DNA of 15,105 bases from Pseudomonadota bacterium (GTDB lineage: Bacteria > Pseudomonadota > Alphaproteobacteria > Rhizobiales > Hyphomicrobiaceae): NCBI GenBank assembly GCA_021813195.1, contig JAKALI010000039.1, forward strand, positions 1-15,105, given 5' to 3'. Shown one piece after another: positions 7,920-15,093 of this stretch; within the stretch, counting starts at the first letter, position 1; the number at the start of each line of letters is the position of its first letter. Below the pieces are notes generated by a model, which saw only the letters and a program-made list of their open reading frames with translations, was not told where the DNA came from and made no database searches. The position numbers were made by a program, and so were the translations under genes.

Positions 7920-7928
7920 GGTGGAAAA
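7920..7928 (-). promoter_or_regulatory. Weak DnaA-box-like 9-mer TTTTCCACC
   Basis: Two mismatches from TTATCCACA on the minus strand. On its own it would not be noted; it is listed because it is the fourth related 9-mer in under 100 bases. Confidence 0.25.
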
Positions 7929-8062
7929 GGAGATCCGACGCGCAACGGCGGACGGCCACAGTTGAAATCGCCGCGGCTGCTTTCCGCGATTTCGTGGCGT
8001 GAACGGCTAACTCGTGGCGCGGCCCGCTCCATTGGTGAGGGGCTGCGCGGCTGGCTCGCGGG

Positions 8063-8082
8063 CTACGCGTCGTGAAGCGTAG
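8063..8082 (-). terminator. Small hairpin just after rhlE
   Basis: CTACGC (8063-8068) and GCGTAG (8077-8082) form a 6-bp stem with an 8-base loop, 20 bases beyond the rhlE stop on the minus strand. There is no T run after it, so termination is only a possibility. Confidence 0.25.
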
Positions 8083-8102
8083 TGTAACCCAACATTCTGA
8101 CG

Positions 8103-9767
8103 CTATTCTCCGGCAGCGCGCACCGGACGCGTCGGGCGGCGGAGAAACGCCGGAACATTGTCCGCAAATCCGGCGTTGTTAGAGGGTCGCTCTCGGGTTG
8201 CTGCGCCGCGTGCTGGTTGCGAGCGCACGGGTGCTTCTGCCGCTTTCGCAGCCGAGCGGTCGTGTCGAGGCTGCTCGCGTTGCGGGTCATGTTGCGCGCG
8301 CGCTGCGACGGTGAGCGACGCGGCCGCCATGTCGGTTGCCCTCACCCGGTTTGATCCCTGTTGCGGACCCGCTCTGCGAGATTCGTGGAGCCTCGTCGTC
8401 TCCACTGGGCGCTCGGCAACGCGTGGGGCCGCGGCCATTGGCAACTCGTCGCGTTGGGCAACTGGAAGGCGCGCTTGCGTTGGCGCCAAGTCCTGGTTGT
8501 AACGCGTTGCAGGTTGCGCGGTTCGTGGGCCGGTCGCCGCGCCCCTGGCGGAAGACGCGTGTGTCCGCGAGGATGGCTTGCCGCCACGGCCGCGGCGACG
8601 CTTGCCGGCATCCTGCCAATCCTGCTCGGTTGGTGCATCGCCAATCCATACGGGCGTATCGCCGGTGATTTTCTCGATGTCCTTGAGGAGTTTCAGATCC
8701 TCAACCGTCACGATCGCGAAAGCGGCTCCTTCCCGACCGGCACGACCCGTGCGCCCGATGCGGTGGACGTAATCCTCCGAATGCCATGGCAGGTCGAAGT
8801 TGAAGACGTGGCTGACGTCCGGGATATCGAGCCCGCGCGCGGCGACATCACTAGCCGCCAGCAGGGTCAGCTCGCCGGCGCGGAAGCGGTCGAGCGTCTC
8901 CATGCGGCTCTTTTGGTCCATGTCGCCATGGAGCGCCCCCGCGTTGAAGCCGTGTTTGACGAGCGATTTGTGAAGGATGGCAACGTCGCGCTTGCGATTG
9001 CAGAAGATGATCGCGTTTTTGATCTTCTCGCCACGTATCAGATTGCGCAGCATCTCGCGCTTGGCCCAATCCTCACCGTCCGGGCAGAAACAGAAACGCT
9101 GGGTGATCGTCTTGGCTGTCGTTGCGGGTTTGGCAACTTCGATGCGCACCGGGTTCCTCAGAAACTGCTGGACCAGGCGCGTAATCTCGGGCGGCATCGT
9201 TGCGGAGAAGAACAGCGTCTGGCGCTTGGGTGGCAGGAGCTTGCAGATCTTCTCGATGTCCGGAATGAAGCCCATGTCGAGCATGCGGTCGGCTTCGTCG
9301 ATGACCAGAATTTCGACGCCCATCAACATCACACGACCACGCTGGAAATGATCAAGCAGACGGCCCGGTGTCGCGATCAACACATCGACGCCGCGGTCGA
9401 GCTTCTTGACCTGATCGTCCATCGACACCCCACCAATCAGAAGGGCCACGTCGAGCTTGTGATGAACCCCATACTTTTCGAAGGCAGACGCGACTTGGGC
9501 GGCAAGCTCGCGCGTTGGGGCCAGGATGAGAGAGCGCGGCATGCGTGCGCGGGCGCGACCGTTCTCGAGCCGGGTGATCATCGGCAACGTGAAGGCGGCG
9601 GTTTTACCTGTACCGGTTTGGGCGATCCCGAGAACGTCACATCCGGCGATGGCAACGGGAATAGCGGCGGATTGGATAGGCGTGGCGGTGGTGTATCCAG
9701 CGGCCTCGATGGCGGCCAGGACCTTGGGGCTGAGCCCGAGCTCAGCGAAGGCTTTTGTTTCCAACAA
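8103..9767 (-). CDS. rhlE: DEAD-box ATP-dependent RNA helicase, RhlE type
   Basis: This enzyme uses ATP to unwind short RNA duplexes; relatives act in ribosome assembly, RNA decay and cold adaptation. All core motifs are present: Q motif ATPIQ (28-32), motif I AQTGTGKT (49-56), PTRELA (84-89), GG (112-113), TPGR (133-136), DEAD (157-160), SAT (188-190), IIFCNRK (253-259), ASDVAARGLDIP (305-316) and HRIGRTGR (335-342). From about residue 388 to 554 there is a basic, arginine/alanine/glutamine-rich tail of low complexity, probably disordered and RNA-binding, beginning GKRRRGRGGK. The start is unusual: two adjacent TTG codons (9767 and 9764), with GGAG four or seven bases upstream; the second has the better spacing. 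No ATG would keep the Q motif. RhlE is the best subfamily match, judged from the core plus basic tail; assignment to a subfamily by eye is less sure than the helicase call. It lies downstream of aqpZ on the same strand, 339 bases away. Confidence 0.92.
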   Translation of the reverse strand: MLETKAFAELGLSPKVLAAIEAAGYTTATPIQSAAIPVAIAGCDVLGIAQTGTGKTAAFTLPMITRLENGRARARMPRSLILAPTRELAAQVASAFEKYGVHHKLDVALLIGGVSMDDQVKKLDRGVDVLIATPGRLLDHFQRGRVMLMGVEILVIDEADRMLDMGFIPDIEKICKLLPPKRQTLFFSATMPPEITRLVQQFLRNPVRIEVAKPATTAKTITQRFCFCPDGEDWAKREMLRNLIRGEKIKNAIIFCNRKRDVAILHKSLVKHGFNAGALHGDMDQKSRMETLDRFRAGELTLLAASDVAARGLDIPDVSHVFNFDLPWHSEDYVHRIGRTGRAGREGAAFAIVTVEDLKLLKDIEKITGDTPVWIGDAPTEQDWQDAGKRRRGRGGKPSSRTHASSARGAATGPRTAQPATRYNQDLAPTQARLPVAQRDELPMAAAPRVAERPVETTRLHESRRAGPQQGSNRVRATDMAAASLTVAARAQHDPQREQPRHDRSAAKAAEAPVRSQPARGAATRERPSNNAGFADNVPAFLRRPTRPVRAAGE

Positions 9768-9810
9768 GTATCTCCAACTGCGGTCAATGCTGCCCGCGCA
9801 CGTTTCCTCT

Positions 9811-9827
9811 CACTCCCGGCGGGAGTG
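9811..9827. repeat. Inverted repeat in the rhlE leader/promoter region
   Basis: CACTCCCG and CGGGAGTG are separated by a single G, a 17-base dyad. It ends about 44 bases before the rhlE start. It could be an operator for a dimeric regulator or form a 7-bp hairpin in the mRNA leader. Confidence 0.4.
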
Positions 9828-10010
9828 GAGTGCACACGGTCGATGGAGCGCAGGGGGAAGAACGTGCCGTTATTGGGCTAAAAGCCGGAGCCGAAGGCTC
9901 GAAAAAAGGATGAATTGGAATCAATCCCCTGCGCCCGAGCGTGCTCCTTGCTGACACAGGTTCACGACCAATGCAAGGAAAAGGGTAGGTCGGTGGGGCG
10001 GTCAAACGTC

Positions 10011-10046
10011 GCAAAACACAAGAGTGTCAGCATGTTGTCACACTTG
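10011..10046 (-). terminator. Candidate terminator of aqpZ
   Basis: On the minus strand, CAAGTGTGACA (10046-10036) pairs with TGACACTCTTG (10029-10019), 9 of 11 positions, across a 6-base loop. The T-rich TGTTTTG follows directly. It lies 61 bases after the aqpZ stop, in the right orientation and place. Two mismatches and the moderate T run keep confidence low. Confidence 0.35.
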
Positions 10047-10106
10047 GCGAACGTGGGAGCCGGCCCGTTTCCGAGCCGGCCCCGGCGCGCGATCGTATGG
10101 GTAGCC

Positions 10107-10787
10107 TCAACCCTCCGTTTCAATGATGCGATAGATCAGTGCGCCGAGGATGGCACCCAGAATAGGCGCGGCTACGAACACCCACAGCTGCGACAGCGGC
10201 TCGCCGCCAGCAAACACGGCCGGGCCGAAGGACCGTGCCGGATTGACCGAAGTATTGGAAACCGGGATCGACATGATGTGGATCGCCGTCAGCGTCATGC
10301 CGATCGAGAGGGGTGCAAAGCCCGCCGGTGCGCCGGCTCGGGTGGAGCCGAGGATCACGATCAGGAAGAAGGCTGTCATGACGACCTCGATCAAGAAGAC
10401 GCCTTCCAGTCCGACTTTCAGCATGGACAGATCGCCATACCCGTTCGCCGCATAATTGCCGCCCACGCCGCCGCCGATGATCGCGAACACCGCGCATGCG
10501 GCGACCGCCCCCAAAAGCTGGGCTATGATGTAGCCGGGCGCTGCCGCGACGCTGAAGCGTCCCCCCGCGACAAGGCCGATCGTGACCGCAGGATTGTAAT
10601 GCCCACCGGAGATATGCCCGATCGAGCGCGCCATCACCATCACCACGATGCCAATCCCGAAGGCGACGCCGAGAATGCCGGCGGCTCCGGACGGGGCCGC
10701 GAAGGCGTAGAAGGCTGATCCAAGAATGGAGGCCATCAACATGAACGTGCCGATGAATTCGGCGAAGAGGGCCTTAATGTTGAACAT
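10107..10787 (-). CDS. aqpZ: Aquaporin Z, water channel
   Basis: AqpZ is a tetrameric inner-membrane water channel. The 226 residues hold six hydrophobic segments and the two half-helix NPA motifs: GGHYNPAVT (Asn65-Pro66-Ala67) and SVNPARSFGPA (Asn182-Pro183-Ala184). The selectivity-filter positions read Phe43, His170, Thr179 and Arg185. This is the water-selective set of E. coli AqpZ (Phe43, His174, Thr183, Arg189), not the glycerol-facilitator set. The N-terminal AEFIGTF (9-15) is also typical. The start at 10787 is supported by AGGGGA eight bases upstream. It stands alone: 239 bases separate it from alkB upstream and 339 from rhlE downstream, so it probably has its own promoter in the 10788-11026 gap, where no clear -35/-10 pair was found. 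Confidence 0.96.
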   Translation of the reverse strand: MFNIKALFAEFIGTFMLMASILGSAFYAFAAPSGAAGILGVAFGIGIVVMVMARSIGHISGGHYNPAVTIGLVAGGRFSVAAAPGYIIAQLLGAVAACAVFAIIGGGVGGNYAANGYGDLSMLKVGLEGVFLIEVVMTAFFLIVILGSTRAGAPAGFAPLSIGMTLTAIHIMSIPVSNTSVNPARSFGPAVFAGGEPLSQLWVFVAAPILGAILGALIYRIIETEG

Positions 10788-11026
10788 CGTCGTTTTCCCC
10801 TGTTTGACGTGCTTCTAGTCTCGCCGCGAGGTTTGTCTTGAGCATCGAACATCTCGCGCACTTGCGCGCCTGTACGCCCCCAAGAATCGCCGCGGCGTGG
10901 TCAGTCTAGGGCCAGATTAAGAAACCCTGGATACGTCCCAACGGCAAACAGTCTGCACACGGAACCATCGAATGGCTTAGGCGACATCGGCGCACGGCTG
11001 GTGGCCCATGCTGTTCCAAGGGGTGT

Positions 11027-11704
11027 TCAAAATTTCCAGCGTGTCACCCGCCGCAGCGTAAGATTGATGCGGCCACCGCCGGGCACGAGGGTGGAGGTCC
11101 CTGGAAGAATGCGGTCGATCCCATGGAAGGCGAAGCGCGACGGCCCGCCCAGGACGCACACGTCGCCCGATAGAAGCTTCGTGCGCACCTTGGGGTCGGA
11201 TCGCTGCGGTCCGCCGACGTGAAAGATCGCCTCATCGCCGAGGGAGACGGAAACCACGGGAGCTTCGGGCTCGTCTTCGTCGGCATCCCGATGGCTGCCC
11301 ATTCTGGCCCGGTCGCGATAGAGGTTAACAAGACATGCTTCTGGCTCGCCGGGGAATTTGGCGAAACGCCGCCAAATTTGGAGCAGGATGTCGGGGATGG
11401 CTGGCCAGGGTTGGCCGGTCGCCGGGTGGGTGGCTTGGTAACGGTAGCCGCCATCCTTGTCCGACACCCAGCCGAGGCGGCCGAAATTCGTCAGGCGGAC
11501 CGAGAATGGCTTGCCCGTGCGCGGCATACGCGGTTCGAACAAGGGTGCAACGTCGAGCAGCCCGAGGATTTGCGCCACTAACTCGGTCTGTTCGGACACG
11601 GTAAGAGCGCCATTGAAGAGTTCGAAGCCTGCCGGAAAACGGGTCAGGGTGGTCGATCCACACCCCAATTGATCGACAGCCTTTGGAGGTTTGCGGCTTG
11701 ACAT
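11027..11704 (-). CDS. alkB: AlkB-type alpha-ketoglutarate-dependent nucleic-acid dioxygenase
   Basis: AlkB removes methyl and related groups from damaged bases (1-methyladenine, 3-methylcytosine) by Fe(II)/2-oxoglutarate oxidation. With the ATG at 11704 the protein has 225 residues, close to the 216 of E. coli. The iron ligands are His138 and Asp140 (SHRDADEDE) and His194 (FAFHG); the 2-oxoglutarate-binding arginines are Arg212 and Arg218 in [36 protein letters not shown] and [19 protein letters not shown] match the AlkB core closely. The start is uncertain: the ATG at 11704 has no good ribosome binding site, while an in-frame GTG at 11722 directly follows GAGGGAGT; the latter would add six residues. 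No ada or alkA gene is near. It is divergent from dnaK, sharing a 226-base intergenic region. Confidence 0.94.
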   Translation of the reverse strand: MSSRKPPKAVDQLGCGSTTLTRFPAGFELFNGALTVSEQTELVAQILGLLDVAPLFEPRMPRTGKPFSVRLTNFGRLGWVSDKDGGYRYQATHPATGQPWPAIPDILLQIWRRFAKFPGEPEACLVNLYRDRARMGSHRDADEDEPEAPVVSVSLGDEAIFHVGGPQRSDPKVRTKLLSGDVCVLGGPSRFAFHGIDRILPGTSTLVPGGGRINLTLRRVTRWKF

Positions 11705-11759
11705 AGGACGTCTGTTGCGCACTCCCTCATCGCCTCATATTCCCCGCGGCGTCGTGAGG

Positions 11760-11794
11760 CGCAACCGTTGCGGCCTGCTCGACGCCTCCTATAT
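11760..11794 (+). promoter_or_regulatory. RpoH-type heat-shock promoter candidate for dnaK
   Basis: GTTG (11767-11770), 17 bases, then CCTATAT (11788-11794) fits the alphaproteobacterial sigma-32 consensus CTTG-N17/18-CYTATNT with one mismatch, the first base of the -35. The predicted transcript would start near 11800, giving a leader of about 130 bases. The -35 overlaps a 13-base dyad, CGCAAC-C-GTTGCG (11760-11772), that could be an operator. No CIRCE repeat is present. Confidence 0.55.
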
Positions 11795-11916
11795 AGACGA
11801 TTACCACGTTCCAAAAACCACAAGGGGATCACCCGGCCTCCCCCTCCTCGAGCCTCAACGGGCGGGGCCAAGTCGGATGCCTGGAACCAGGGTCCGGGTG
11901 GTCTGCCGCAACATAA

Positions 11917-11922
11917 AGGAAG
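11917..11922 (+). promoter_or_regulatory. Ribosome binding site of dnaK
   Basis: AAGGAA, extending into a further G, lies eight bases before the ATG at 11931. It rejects the longer in-frame reading that begins at 11691, whose first 80 residues do not resemble Hsp70. Confidence 0.7.
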
Positions 11923-11930
11923 ACGATAAG

Positions 11931-13850
11931 ATGGCGAAGGTAATCGGCATCGACTTGGGCACTACGAACTCGTGTGTCGCCGTGATGGATGGCGGCAAGC
12001 CCCGCGTTTTGGAAAACGCTGAAGGATCCAACACCACCCCTTCGATCGTGGCCTTCACTGATGACGCAGAACGGTTGGTCGGTCTGCCCGCTAAGCGCCA
12101 GGCCGTTACCAATCCGACCGGCACCTTGTTCGCTATCAAGCGCCTGATCGGGCGGCGCTTTGAAGATCCGATGGTGGAGAAGGATAAAAAACTCGTTCCC
12201 TACAAGATCGTGAAGGGCCCGAACGGTGACGCCTGGGTCGAGGTTAACGGTAAACAGTATTCGCCCCAGCAGATCTCTGCATTCATCTTGCAAAAAATGA
12301 AGGAGACGGCAGAGGCCAAGCTCGGTGAGACGGTCACGCAGGCCGTCATCACGGTGCCGGCCTACTTCAATGACGCCCAGCGTCAGGCGACCAAGGATGC
12401 CGGCAAGATCGCAGGCCTTGAAGTGCTGCGCATCATCAACGAGCCGACGGCGGCGGCCCTCGCATACGGTCTCGACAAGAAAAAAGAGGCCAAGACGATC
12501 GCCGTGTACGATCTTGGCGGCGGCACGTTCGATATCTCGATCCTGGAGATCGGCGACGGCGTGTTCGAGGTCAAATCAACCAACGGCGATACGTTCCTGG
12601 GCGGCGAAGACTTCGATATGAAGCTCGTGACCTATCTCGCCGACGAGTTCAAGAAGTCGAGTGGCATCGATTTGCGCAATGACAAGCTCGCTTTGCAGCG
12701 TTTGAAGGAAGCTGCCGAAAAGGCCAAGATCGAGCTCTCTTCGTCGGCTCAAACGGAAATCAATCTGCCGTTCATCACGGCAGATGCGTCAGGGCCCAAG
12801 CATCTGACGATGAAGCTCACGCGAGCGAAACTGGAGAGCCTCGTTGAGGATCTCATTGAGCGCACGAAGGGCCCCTGCATGCAGGCGCTCAAGGACGCGG
12901 GCCTTAAGGCAGCCGAGATCGACGAGGTTGTTCTCGTGGGTGGCATGACGCGCATGCCGAAGGTTCAGCAGACGGTGAAGGAGCTGTTCGGGAAGGAGCC
13001 GCACAAAGGCGTCAACCCGGACGAGGTTGTCGCCGTGGGTGCTGCGATCCAGGCCGGCGTCTTAAAGGGCGAGGTCAAGGACGTCCTGTTGCTCGACGTC
13101 ACGCCGCTCTCGCTTGGCATTGAGACGCTGGGTGGTGTCTTCACACGTCTGATCGATCGCAACACGACGATCCCGACCAAGAAGAGCCAGGTGTTCTCGA
13201 CCGCTGAAGACGGTCAGACCGCCGTCACGATCCGCGTGAGCCAAGGCGAGCGCGAGATGGCGGCCGACAACAAGTTGCTGGGCCAGTTCGATCTCGTCGG
13301 TATTCCCCCCGCCCCGCGAGGTGTGCCGCAGATCGAAGTGACATTCGACATCGACGCCAATGGCATTGTCCACGTCTCGGCCAAGGATAAGGCCACGGGC
13401 AAGGAGCAATCGATCCGCATCCAAGCCTCGGGCGGTCTGTCGGATGCCGAGATTGAGCGCATGATTAAGGATGCCGAGGCCCATGCTTCGGAGGACAAAA
13501 AGAAGCGTGAACTCGTGGAAGCCCGCAATCAGGCCGAGGCGCTCATACATTCGACAGAAAAGCAATTGCAAGAAAACGGGTCCAACCCGGCGGTTGCTGC
13601 CATCAAGGGCGACGTCGAGAGCGCGATTGCCACGCTGAAAGATACGCTTACCTCCGAAGACACCGAGAAGATCAAGTCCTCCACCTTGTCGCTGGCGCAG
13701 GTGGCGATGAAGATCGGCGAAGCGATCTACTCGGCGCAGAGCACCGCGGAGGGCGGTGCTGGTGGTTCGGCTCGCTCATCGGGTGGCAGCGATGACGTCG
13801 TCGATGCCGATTTCGAGGAGGTCGATGACGACAAAAAGAAGGCTGGCTGA
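11931..13850 (+). CDS. dnaK: Molecular chaperone DnaK (Hsp70)
   Basis: DnaK binds exposed hydrophobic segments of unfolded proteins in an ATP-driven cycle with DnaJ and GrpE. The 639 residues match the family length. The N-terminal ATPase domain opens with [20 protein letters not shown] and shows [43 protein letters not shown] and [14 protein letters not shown]. The interdomain linker is [13 protein letters not shown]. The substrate-binding domain follows, then a helical lid and a glycine/serine-rich, acidic tail ending [19 protein letters not shown], typical of proteobacterial DnaK. dnaJ follows 97 bases later on the same strand with a strong hairpin between. Likely heat-induced through the RpoH-type site upstream. 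Confidence 0.99.
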   Translation: MAKVIGIDLGTTNSCVAVMDGGKPRVLENAEGSNTTPSIVAFTDDAERLVGLPAKRQAVTNPTGTLFAIKRLIGRRFEDPMVEKDKKLVPYKIVKGPNGDAWVEVNGKQYSPQQISAFILQKMKETAEAKLGETVTQAVITVPAYFNDAQRQATKDAGKIAGLEVLRIINEPTAAALAYGLDKKKEAKTIAVYDLGGGTFDISILEIGDGVFEVKSTNGDTFLGGEDFDMKLVTYLADEFKKSSGIDLRNDKLALQRLKEAAEKAKIELSSSAQTEINLPFITADASGPKHLTMKLTRAKLESLVEDLIERTKGPCMQALKDAGLKAAEIDEVVLVGGMTRMPKVQQTVKELFGKEPHKGVNPDEVVAVGAAIQAGVLKGEVKDVLLLDVTPLSLGIETLGGVFTRLIDRNTTIPTKKSQVFSTAEDGQTAVTIRVSQGEREMAADNKLLGQFDLVGIPPAPRGVPQIEVTFDIDANGIVHVSAKDKATGKEQSIRIQASGGLSDAEIERMIKDAEAHASEDKKKRELVEARNQAEALIHSTEKQLQENGSNPAVAAIKGDVESAIATLKDTLTSEDTEKIKSSTLSLAQVAMKIGEAIYSAQSTAEGGAGGSARSSGGSDDVVDADFEEVDDDKKKAG

Positions 13851-13869
13851 CGCCTTTGCCTTCAACAAG

Positions 13870-13895
13870 GCCCTCCCCCGGTGACGGGGGAGGGC
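13870..13895 (+). terminator. Perfect GC hairpin between dnaK and dnaJ
   Basis: GCCCTCCCCCG (13870-13880) and CGGGGGAGGGC (13885-13895) form a perfect 11-bp stem closed by GTGA, a GNRA tetraloop when transcribed. It starts 20 bases after the dnaK stop. No T run follows, so it is not a standard intrinsic terminator. It may block 3' exonucleases and stabilise dnaK mRNA, or attenuate read-through so that less DnaJ than DnaK is made. Confidence 0.7.
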
Positions 13896-13947
13896 TTGCA
13901 TCGTCTCAGTCGAAGCATCTCCGCCCTGCTCCGGACACGTCACTGTC

Positions 13948-15093
13948 ATGGCCAAGCGCGACTATTACGAAGTGCTCGGTGTTGCTCGCAATGCAAGTGA
14001 GCAAGACTTAAAGTCGGCGTTTCGCAAGCTCGCCAAGGAGCATCATCCTGACCGCAATCCGGGCGACGCGAGCGCCGAAAAGAAATTCAAAGAAATAAAC
14101 GAGGCCTACGAGGTCCTCAAAGATCCCCAAAAGCGGGCGGCCTACGACCGTTTTGGTCATGCTGCCTTCGACGGCTTGGGGGGCGGACGCGGCCCAGGCA
14201 GCGGTGGGTTCGGTCCCGACTTTTCCTCGTCGATGTCGGACATTTTCGATGATCTGTTCGGCGAGTTCATGGGCGGGCGGCGCGGCAGCGGCCGCTCCAG
14301 TGGGCGCGAGCGGGGCGCTGATCTCCGCTATAATATGGATATCACGCTCGCCGAGGCGTTCACCGGCAAGACGACGCAGATCCGCGTACCAACGAACGTG
14401 ACGTGTGAAACGTGCTCGGGTTCCGGCGCGCGCGCGGGCACCAAGCCCGTCACCTGCGCGACGTGTGGCGGTGTCGGCAAGGTGCGCGCCAGTCAGGGGT
14501 TCTTCACCATCGAGCGCACATGCCCGACGTGTATGGGGCGCGGGGAGACAATCCCTGATCCCTGTCCCACGTGCTCGGGAACCGGACGCGTCGTGAAGGA
14601 GCGTACGCTCTCCGTGAACATACCTGCGGGCGTCGAGGATGGAACGCGAATTCGATTGAGCGGTGAAGGTGAGGCCGGCTTGCGCGGTGGCCCTCCGGGC
14701 GATCTCTATATTTTCCTGTCCATCAAACCGCACGAGTTTTTTCAGCGCGACGGTTCGGACATTTTCTGCCGGGTGCCCATATCAATGACGACAGCCGCCT
14801 TGGGCGGATACATCGACGTGCCCGCACTCGATGGTTCCACGTCCCGCGTGAAGGTTCCCGAAGGCACCGAGAGCGGCAAGCAGTTCCGGTTGAAGGGCAA
14901 GGGCATGCCCGTGCTACGCTCCAACGCCACCGGGGACATGTACATTCAGGTGGATGTCGAGACACCTAAGAACCTCACGCGCCGCCAGCGCGAATTGCTG
15001 GAAGAGTTCGAGCGAGAAAGCCGCAAGGAGACGAGTCCCGCCAGTGCCGGCTTCTTTGCGCGCATGAAGGATTTGTTCGACGGCAAAGGCTGA
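13948..15093 (+). CDS. dnaJ: Co-chaperone DnaJ (Hsp40, class I)
   Basis: DnaJ delivers substrates to DnaK and triggers its ATPase. The 381 residues show the J domain (1-about 70) with the essential HPD at 33-35, a Gly/Phe-rich linker (about 75-115), and four zinc-binding CxxCxGxG repeats. These are CETCSGSG (153-160), CATCGGVG (170-177), CPTCMGRG (192-199) and CPTCSGTG (206-213). The C-terminal substrate-binding region follows, with [20 protein letters not shown]. All eight zinc ligands are present, so it is full class I DnaJ rather than CbpA. The start at 13948 has no strong Shine-Dalgarno sequence (GGACA is about ten bases upstream), which together with the hairpin before it may keep DnaJ levels below DnaK. 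The stop lies 12 bases before the window end. Confidence 0.98.
   Translation: MAKRDYYEVLGVARNASEQDLKSAFRKLAKEHHPDRNPGDASAEKKFKEINEAYEVLKDPQKRAAYDRFGHAAFDGLGGGRGPGSGGFGPDFSSSMSDIFDDLFGEFMGGRRGSGRSSGRERGADLRYNMDITLAEAFTGKTTQIRVPTNVTCETCSGSGARAGTKPVTCATCGGVGKVRASQGFFTIERTCPTCMGRGETIPDPCPTCSGTGRVVKERTLSVNIPAGVEDGTRIRLSGEGEAGLRGGPPGDLYIFLSIKPHEFFQRDGSDIFCRVPISMTTAALGGYIDVPALDGSTSRVKVPEGTESGKQFRLKGKGMPVLRSNATGDMYIQVDVETPKNLTRRQRELLEEFERESRKETSPASAGFFARMKDLFDGKG

Larger units (their letters stand above)
7800..8102. other. Gene-free 303-base region holding a DnaA-box-like cluster
   Basis: No plausible gene lies here. The left half (about 7829-7930) is visibly richer in A and T than its surroundings and holds four DnaA-box-like 9-mers, listed separately. 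The right half is GC-rich and contains nothing recognised apart from a weak 6-bp hairpin near the rhlE stop. The region is flanked by the 5' end of the small gene (minus) and the 3' end of rhlE (minus), so it also must contain the small gene's promoter. Confidence 0.6.
9768..10106. other. 339-base gene-free region between aqpZ and rhlE
   Basis: No believable gene is seen. From the aqpZ side it holds a direct repeat GAGCCGGCCC (10057-10066 and 10073-10082) whose GCCGGC cores can also pair as a stem, and then an imperfect dyad at 10019-10046. Further on, a short GAGCC-GAA-GGCTC hairpin with an adjoining A run lies near 9890-9908, and an inverted repeat near 9811-9827 lies just before rhlE. It probably contains the aqpZ terminator and the rhlE promoter and leader. 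No -35/-10 pair could be chosen with confidence. Confidence 0.5.

Noticed and set aside
8361..9881. 506-residue open frame on the plus strand opposite rhlE
   Set aside because: It mirrors a complete DEAD-box helicase with all motifs on the minus strand; long antisense frames are expected in GC-rich coding DNA, and the product resembles no family I recognise.
9784..10014. 76-residue minus-strand frame in the aqpZ-rhlE gap
   Set aside because: Proline- and arginine-rich with no family resemblance, and it runs through inverted repeats likely to be regulatory.
9915..10718. 267-residue plus-strand frame opposite aqpZ
   Set aside because: Antisense shadow of a clear aquaporin; the translation is rich in Arg, His and Asp and has no recognisable fold.
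11011..11028. parS-like centromere site near TGTTCCAAGGGGTGTTC
   Set aside because: It is not an inverted repeat of the TGTTNCACGTGNAACA type; only the left half resembles it.
11697..11730. CTTGACA ... CCCTCAT as a dnaK promoter
   Set aside because: The spacing of 20 bases is too long for the E. coli-type heat-shock spacing and the -10 does not fit the alphaproteobacterial CYTATNT; the GTTG-N17-CCTATAT site downstream is better.
11714..11740. GCACTC before dnaK as half of a CIRCE operator
   Set aside because: The second half (GAGTGCTAA after nine bases) is absent.
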